Below, one piece after another: positions 59,486-64,000 of a stretch of 64,000 bases of DNA. The notes beneath the pieces are model-generated. The model was not told where the DNA came from. It did not search any database and saw nothing but the letters and a program-made list of their open reading frames with translations. Position numbers and translations under genes: made by a program. The number at the start of each line of letters is the position of its first letter. The stretch's first letter is position 1. The stretch covers positions 124,001-188,000 of the forward strand of contig CAWFFJ010000026.1 of NCBI GenBank assembly GCA_963814875.1, read 5' to 3'. The DNA is from CAVSIS01 sp963814875 (GTDB lineage: Bacteria; Acidobacteriota; Thermoanaerobaculia; Thermoanaerobaculales; Sulfomarinibacteraceae).

Positions 59486-61123
59486 TCAATCCTCCAGCCG
59501 ATCGGTCGGGTCGAGGAGAACGTGAGGGTTGAGGACCTCCGCCGGGTCCATCGCGCGGGCGGCCGCACCGAGCAGGTCATGGCCGAGCAGGCCGATCTCG
59601 GAGTCGAGCCAGGGCGCGTGCCACTGGCCGACGCCGTGGTGGTGGGTGATGGTGGCGCCCGAGGCGACCAGCGCCTTGCCGGCGGCGCGCTTGATCCGCG
59701 CCCAGCGGGCGAGGTTCGCCTCGAGGCCGTCGGCGAGGCGGAAGAAGAAGGTGAAGTAGAGCGACGCTCCATCGACGTAGGGGTGGGAGATGTGGCACAG
59801 CACGGCCACCCGCTCGGCTTCGTGGGCCAGGGCGGAGGCCATCGCGCCCGCCACCCGGACGCGGGTCTCGGCCGCGCGCGCCCACGGTACCGCGGTCTCG
59901 AGGGTATCGGTGGCCCAGCCGAGGTCGAGCAGGCCGTCGCGCAGGTAGGGGTGGCGGAACCGGTCGCGGAGCCAGTGCCGGCCCGGCGACAGCCCGAGCG
60001 ACACTGGGCGGTAAGGGCGGACGATCTCGAGCGCTTCGTCGAGGACGGCGCGTCGCCGGTCGTGGTCGCCTGCCGCACCCGCGAGGAGCAGGCACGACCC
60101 GGGTCCGCGTCCGCGCAGGCGCAGGTAGCGCTCGACCCACGGTCCGAGCGCCGAGCCGGCCAAGCCGACGGCCATCGCGACCTCGGTCTCGGCGCCGTCG
60201 GAGAGCCGGACCATCGTCAGCCCGACGTCGGAGCGCACCACGTCGCGCACGGCTGCGAGGCCGGACTCGAGATCGGGCAGCAGCGCCGCCGTGACATCGA
60301 CTCCTTCCGGCCGCGGACGCACCCTCAAGGTGGCGCCCGTAATCACCCCGAGCCGTCCTTCGCTGCCGAGCACGAACTGGCGCAGGTCGGGGCCGGCAGC
60401 GGAGGCGGGTAGGGCGGGCAGCTCAAGACGCCCCGACGGCGCCACCAGCTCGAGGCCGGCGACCATGTCCTCGATCCGGCCGTAGCCTAGGGACTCCTGG
60501 CCCGAGGAGCGCGTCGCCACCCAACCGCCGACGGTGGCGAGCTCCCACGACTGGGGATAGTGCCCGAGGGTGAGCCCGTGGGTGGCGAGCTCGGCCTCGA
60601 CCCGGGGACCCGGGGTGCCGGGCCCGAACGTCGCGAGCCGGGAGACCTCGTCCAGTGCGGTGAGGCCGCTCAGGCGCTCAAGCTCCAGCACCAGCGACGG
60701 ACGCGGGTCGTCGACCGCGTTGACGCCCCCGGTGACCGAGGTGCCTCCACCCCATGGGACGACCCGCACCTGGGTCGCGGCGCAGATCGCCACGACCGCC
60801 TCGACCTCCCCCGCGCTGCCTGGTCTCACGACGGCATCCGGCGCCGCCGGGAGGCTGCCGATGCGCAGCCGCAGCATGTCGGGGAGGCCCTGCCCGCGGG
60901 CGTGCGCCAGCCGGTCGCGGGGATCGCTGCTCACCGCGACCGGCATCACCGGCAGCTCGCGCGCCGGCGCAAGTCTCAGATCCTGCGGTGAATCCGGCCA
61001 CGGCCGGCCGGGCGGGCCGACCTCTCGCAGCAGCCAGTCGGTCAAACGCGGCGAGGGCGGGAAGCTCTCACCCTCGAAGCCCCATCTGCCCAGGCGTCGG
61101 GTCCTCGATGCGGGTTCCGTCAT
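59486..61123 (-). CDS. FAD-linked oxidase, alkyl-DHAP synthase (AGPS) family
   Basis: A 545-residue FAD protein. The N-terminal RRLGRWGFEGESFPPS and the FAD domain (VVRPGSAGEVEAVVAIC, VPWGGGTSVTGGV, GVITGATLRVRP) match VAO/PCMH flavoproteins. HISHPYVDGASLYFTF and THHHGVGQWHAPWL near residue 492-505 contain the HHH motif of alkyldihydroxyacetone-phosphate synthase, which swaps an acyl for an alkyl chain in the first ether-lipid step. A D-lactate or glycolate dehydrogenase would not have the HHH loop. Next to glpD, as expected for an enzyme that uses DHAP. Confidence 0.82.
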   Translation of the reverse strand: MTEPASRTRRLGRWGFEGESFPPSPRLTDWLLREVGPPGRPWPDSPQDLRLAPARELPVMPVAVSSDPRDRLAHARGQGLPDMLRLRIGSLPAAPDAVVRPGSAGEVEAVVAICAATQVRVVPWGGGTSVTGGVNAVDDPRPSLVLELERLSGLTALDEVSRLATFGPGTPGPRVEAELATHGLTLGHYPQSWELATVGGWVATRSSGQESLGYGRIEDMVAGLELVAPSGRLELPALPASAAGPDLRQFVLGSEGRLGVITGATLRVRPRPEGVDVTAALLPDLESGLAAVRDVVRSDVGLTMVRLSDGAETEVAMAVGLAGSALGPWVERYLRLRGRGPGSCLLLAGAAGDHDRRRAVLDEALEIVRPYRPVSLGLSPGRHWLRDRFRHPYLRDGLLDLGWATDTLETAVPWARAAETRVRVAGAMASALAHEAERVAVLCHISHPYVDGASLYFTFFFRLADGLEANLARWARIKRAAGKALVASGATITHHHGVGQWHAPWLDSEIGLLGHDLLGAAARAMDPAEVLNPHVLLDPTDRLED

Positions 61124-61258
61124 GGTCGATTCAGTATATCGCCGCGCGACGGCACGGGGCTCGGCTGCGGCGTTTTCGCGATCACCTTGATCTCCGCGTC
61201 CCTGATGTGCGTGACCCGGGGGGAATGCGGGTTATGATTGCCGCAGTTAGACGTTGTG

Positions 61259-61846
61259 ATGCCGCATAGCGACGAGATGTCGCCCGACGCGAGGTGCCCC
61301 GTGGACAGACCGGACTCCTGTTCGAGATCGTTCCGCCGCCGTCTGACCGCCTACCATGAGGCCGGCCATGCGGTGATGGCGCATCTCTGCGGCCAACGGG
61401 TCACCGGCCTGGAGCTGAGCGAGGAGGGCGACCTCGCAGGGGCCTGCACGTCGGTCCGGCTGCAGCCCGTCCATCTCTCCGCCGCGAGTCTCGAGGTGAT
61501 CGAGCATCACATCCGATCCGTGCTCGCGGGCATGGTGGCGGAGGCCCGAATCAGCGGACGTGGGGGCTGGGATGAAGGCTGCGCCGATCTCGACCTCGCG
61601 GTGCGCCTCACGATGCGCCTGGTGGGCGACTGCGAGCGGGTGCTGCCCTACCTGGAGGCGGCGCGGGTGCAGGTCGAGGGCGAGCTCGCTGAGCATTGGG
61701 ACGTGGTCGAAGCGCTCGCGGACGAGCTGCTGATCGCGGGCTCCCTGAACGGTCCTACCGCGCGTGCGATTCTCGAGCGCTACCTCCCGGAGCACAGCTG
61801 GCAAGGTCGCCGCCTCGCCGAGGTCGGCGCACCGTTATCCGCGTGA
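61259..61846 (+). CDS. Stand-alone M41 (FtsH-type) peptidase domain protein
   Basis: About 195 residues if begun at ATG 61259; TATGAT at 61233 may be its -10. RRRLTAYHEAGHAVMAHLCG near residue 28 is the HEXXH zinc motif in the FtsH form, and GWDEGCADLDLAVRLTMRLV supplies the third ligand Asp, so the protease site looks complete. There is no AAA module, no membrane segment and no other domain. It may act on small or unfolded substrates or need another ATPase. Divergent from the AGPS-like gene. Confidence 0.75.
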   Translation: MPHSDEMSPDARCPVDRPDSCSRSFRRRLTAYHEAGHAVMAHLCGQRVTGLELSEEGDLAGACTSVRLQPVHLSAASLEVIEHHIRSVLAGMVAEARISGRGGWDEGCADLDLAVRLTMRLVGDCERVLPYLEAARVQVEGELAEHWDVVEALADELLIAGSLNGPTARAILERYLPEHSWQGRRLAEVGAPLSA

Positions 61847-61894
61847 CGCCTACTGGCGCCCGATCTGGTGGGCAACTACTGACGCTGTCCCGCT

Positions 61895-63061
61895 TTAGAG
61901 CTCGCGCACGCGCCGGTCGAGCTCCTCGAGCAGGGCGGCGGCACCGGCGCTGAAGGTGTGCGGCTCTGGCAGTAGGCTGACCACCAGCCAACCTGGCCCG
62001 GCGAAGTCGAAGAAGTAGCCAGGGTGCACCGCGACGCTGTGTCGTTCGAGGAGGTCGAGGGCGAGCTCCTCCTCGTCGAGTACCGCGGGCACGCGCACCA
62101 TCGCACTCCAGCCTCCGCCGACCGGCGGCACTGTGACCGCCGGAAGCTTCGCCGCGACGGAGCGCAGAGCGGCCAGGTTGCCGCGGCACCGGTTGGCGAT
62201 CGCCTGCTCGACCGGCGCCGCCGCGCGCAGCAGCTCGGCGGTCGCGAGCGCCACGGGAGTGCTCACCGACAGGTAGCTGTCTGCAATGTAGTCGAGCCCC
62301 TCGAGGGCGGCCTCGACCTCGGCGGTTGGACCCGAGACCACGATCCAGGAGAGTTTGAGCTGGGGGAGACCGGCGAGCTTGGACAGCCCGCCGAGAACGA
62401 AGGTCAGACACTGGCCTGTGGCGGCGAAGCTCGTCACCTGAGGTGCTTCGAGCGGGTAGGCGAGGAAGACCTCGTCGGCGATCAGCGCCCAGCTGCGCGC
62501 AGCGCAGGCGTGCGTGAGCCAAGCCGCGTCGTCGGGGTCGAGGTGGGATCCGGTCGGATTGTTGGGGTGGACGACGACCACCGCGCGCGTCCCCGCGGGT
62601 GCGTCGTCGAGGCAGGCTCGGTCGATCCGCCACCCGTCGTCAGGGTCGAGCCGCAGCGGAGCAGTGGCGACGCCGTCGAGGCGCGCGAGGTGCTCGATCA
62701 GGGGATAGGACGGCACCGGCGCGAGCACGGCGTCGCCAGGGTCAGCGAGGAGGCGAAACAGGAAGCCATAGGCCTCGCTGGTGGACGCGGTGAGCACGAT
62801 GGCGGTCGGATCGGGCTCGAGGTCCCATCGCCGGAAGGTCGCCGCTACGGCGCGCCGGGCGGAGATCGGGCCTCGCGGGTCGGGGGAGTAGACCAATCCC
62901 CGTGGCTCGGCCAGGGGTCGAAGGAGGTCGGTGGGATAGGCGAAGCCGCAGCGGGTCGGGTTGCTGAGGGTGAGGTCGTAGCGCGGATTGCCGAGCCTTG
63001 CCCGGACCGCCGCGAGGCGGTTGGGTGCGAGGTCGGCGGGAATCCGGGATGACGGACGCAT
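61895..63061 (-). CDS. Class I aminotransferase (AspAT/HisC fold)
   Basis: About 388 residues from MRPSSRIPADLAPNRL; an upstream ATG at 63103 is possible. YDLTLSNPTRCGFAYP is the substrate arm, VLTASTSEAYGFLFRLLADPGDAVL the PLP region, HPNNPTGSHL and IADEVFLAYP the pyridine contact, and the Schiff-base Lys lies in GGLSKLAGLPQLKLSW. LPEPHTFSAG holds a C-terminal segment. Substrate unknown; alanine, aspartate or aromatic amino acids are possible. Confidence 0.88.
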   Translation of the reverse strand: MRPSSRIPADLAPNRLAAVRARLGNPRYDLTLSNPTRCGFAYPTDLLRPLAEPRGLVYSPDPRGPISARRAVAATFRRWDLEPDPTAIVLTASTSEAYGFLFRLLADPGDAVLAPVPSYPLIEHLARLDGVATAPLRLDPDDGWRIDRACLDDAPAGTRAVVVVHPNNPTGSHLDPDDAAWLTHACAARSWALIADEVFLAYPLEAPQVTSFAATGQCLTFVLGGLSKLAGLPQLKLSWIVVSGPTAEVEAALEGLDYIADSYLSVSTPVALATAELLRAAAPVEQAIANRCRGNLAALRSVAAKLPAVTVPPVGGGWSAMVRVPAVLDEEELALDLLERHSVAVHPGYFFDFAGPGWLVVSLLPEPHTFSAGAAALLEELDRRVREL

Positions 63062-63420
63062 GATGACGCGGCGGGAGTTGACGGCCTCCGGGGATGGGAG
63101 CATATCGCTCAGAGCACAATTGCGCTAGCATGGGGACCGTGCTCCGCCTGCCCGCAGCGCCGACTCGAGGACCGGGCTCCGAAGCTCAGGAGGTCGATCG
63201 GAGGTTGAAGCTCCGAAAGAACCCCGGGTCTTGGGTCCGGGGGATCGCCCGGCGGGCTGGGTCGCTGGAGCCAAGTCGCGGCAGGCATGAGGGGTTCGAT
63301 GCGCCGCGGGGCTCTGGCAGGTGGATTGCCAGGTGTTCGACGGACGCCCGGAGCCGGGTTGTCCTGTGCGCTTTCTCGAAGGAGCCCCTGCGGGGGCACA
63401 GGAGGAAAGGGGAACCGAAG
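63062..63420. other. Intergenic stretch between divergent genes
   Basis: No coding is seen on either strand once the aminotransferase start is set. TAGCAT near 63127 might be a -10. Several G/C stems occur (CGGAG-GTTGAAG-CTCCG near 63190; GCCCC-TGC-GGGGC near 63383), so the lipoprotein message may have a long folded leader of up to about 290 bases. I looked for c-di-AMP (ydaO) riboswitch motifs and did not find them. AGGAGGAAAGGGG precedes the ATG. Confidence 0.35.
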
Positions 63421-64000
63421 ATGAGGATGTCCAGGATTTCGATTGTAGCGGTGGCCGTGGTCGCGGTCGTGGGTTTGACCGTCGGCTGCGCCGCGCCGCC
63501 AGACGCCGAGCTTGCCAAGGCGGAAGCGGCTCTCAACCAGGCCGAGCAGTCCGGTGCTCCGACCTACGCTCCCGATGCATGGAACGGCGCGCGCGATGCG
63601 ATGAGCGCCGCCAAGGCCGAGGTCGCGGCGCAGCAGGGCAAGTTCGCCCTCCTGCGGTCGTACACCAAGGCCAAGGAGCTGGTCGCGACCGCCGAGACAA
63701 AGGCATCCGAGGCCGATCAGGCGAGTGTCGCTGCCAAGACCAAGGCCAAGTCCGAGGCCGAGGCCGCCGTGGCAGCCGTCCAGACGGCGCTCGAAACGGC
63801 GAAGGCCGACCTCGGCACCCTCGCGGCGTGCCGGCGCAAGCCCAAGGGCTTCGCCCAGGACCTCGAGCAGATGAACGGTGTCCTGAGCGGGCTCGAGGCT
63901 CAGGTCGGTGAGGCTGCGAATGCTCTCAGCCAGGAGCAGTACCTGGAGGCGAGCTCGCTGGCCTCGTCGCTGCAGGGCCAGCTCGAGTCCTTTACGTCGG
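63421..64000 (+). CDS. Coiled-coil lipoprotein (runs off the right edge)
   Basis: At least 193 residues. MSRISIVAVAVVAVVGLTVGC is a lipoprotein signal with Cys after LTVG, so the mature protein is lipid-anchored. The rest is almost all Ala, Glu, Lys, Gln and Leu with heptad spacing (AKAEAALNQAEQSG, KAKELVATAETKASEADQ, EAAVAAVQTALETAKADL), a long helical hairpin like DUF4398 envelope proteins. CRRKPKGF marks a turn near residue 137. The C-terminal end is outside the window; an OmpA-like or Pal-like domain could follow. Confidence 0.75.
   Translation, partial: MRMSRISIVAVAVVAVVGLTVGCAAPPDAELAKAEAALNQAEQSGAPTYAPDAWNGARDAMSAAKAEVAAQQGKFALLRSYTKAKELVATAETKASEADQASVAAKTKAKSEAEAAVAAVQTALETAKADLGTLAACRRKPKGFAQDLEQMNGVLSGLEAQVGEAANALSQEQYLEASSLASSLQGQLESFTS

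Noticed and set aside
63130..63420. A c-di-AMP (ydaO) riboswitch in the lipoprotein leader, searched for because cdaA is present.
   Set aside because: The conserved GGGGACCCAA, GGGGTGAA and CCGAACCCG pieces are not found in order.

Overview
The window is a 64 kb piece of a GC-rich bacterial chromosome. By eye roughly two thirds of the bases are G or C. Gene content points to a diderm, probably an Acidobacteriota of the Thermoanaerobaculia type. This rests on a Tol envelope operon, a lipid-A LAB_N protein, a VWFA-related protein of the kind common in acidobacteria, large secreted BACON/FG-GAP proteins, an AGPS-type ether-lipid enzyme and a DnaA-C-fused REP-associated transposase. The taxonomy is inference. 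Coding is dense, with many ATGA/GTGA overlaps.

Layout. 1-4446 (+): shikimate kinase end, phosphoesterase, a HEAT-cyclophilin-thioredoxin fusion and a 2-hydroxyacid dehydrogenase in one run. 4447-4620: a large imperfect palindrome. 4737-7030 (+): two envelope glycosyltransferases. 7072-11167: CNNM/CorC transporter, an anchored unknown, Mrp ATPase and an alpha/beta hydrolase. 11166-11305: a nested palindromic repeat. 11315-19112 (-): a long housekeeping block, tRNA-Met, tilS, hpt-like, ftsH, folP, cdaA, cdaR, glmM, which combines the tilS-hpt-ftsH and cdaA-cdaR-glmM clusters known from Firmicutes. The hpt-like protein has lost catalytic residues. 19199-25537: small zinc protein, a class III aminotransferase fold without its lysine, HflX, FmdB-like protein, Tat phosphoesterase, MFS carrier and a zinc ribbon. 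25613-28771 (-): tolQ-tolR-tolA/tonB-tolB. 28905-38146: VWFA protein, cNMP-binding protein, SpoIVB-like S55 protein, propeller protein, CoaD and a glycosyltransferase. 38233-40570 (-): XRE regulator, a frameshifted TPR gene and a secreted protein.

40912-49861 (+) encodes three secreted proteins: an FG-GAP protein, an abundant-looking unknown behind a near-consensus promoter, and a giant BACON/PKD protein of about 1737 residues. After it lies a 480-base structured non-coding region. 50345-53347 carries a LolA-like protein, a GNAT acyltransferase and SfsA.

53417-56263 is the accessory island and the most interesting part. It holds an interrupted membrane/PH-like gene, a RAYT transposase bounded by perfect 29-base inverted repeats, an orphan RHS C-terminal cassette, and an intact second copy of the membrane/PH-like gene. 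I read it as an RHS toxin-immunity remnant broken by a RAYT unit. 56311-63061 returns to envelope and lipid metabolism: LAB_N, GT2, GlpD, AGPS-like oxidase, a stand-alone M41 peptidase and an aminotransferase. A lipoprotein gene runs off the right edge.

Regulation visible in the DNA includes five sigma70-like promoters and a recurring arrangement in which a -10 box sits 6-9 bases before the start codon, which suggests leaderless mRNAs. Start sites, promoters and RNA structures are my reading of the sequence and have not been computed.
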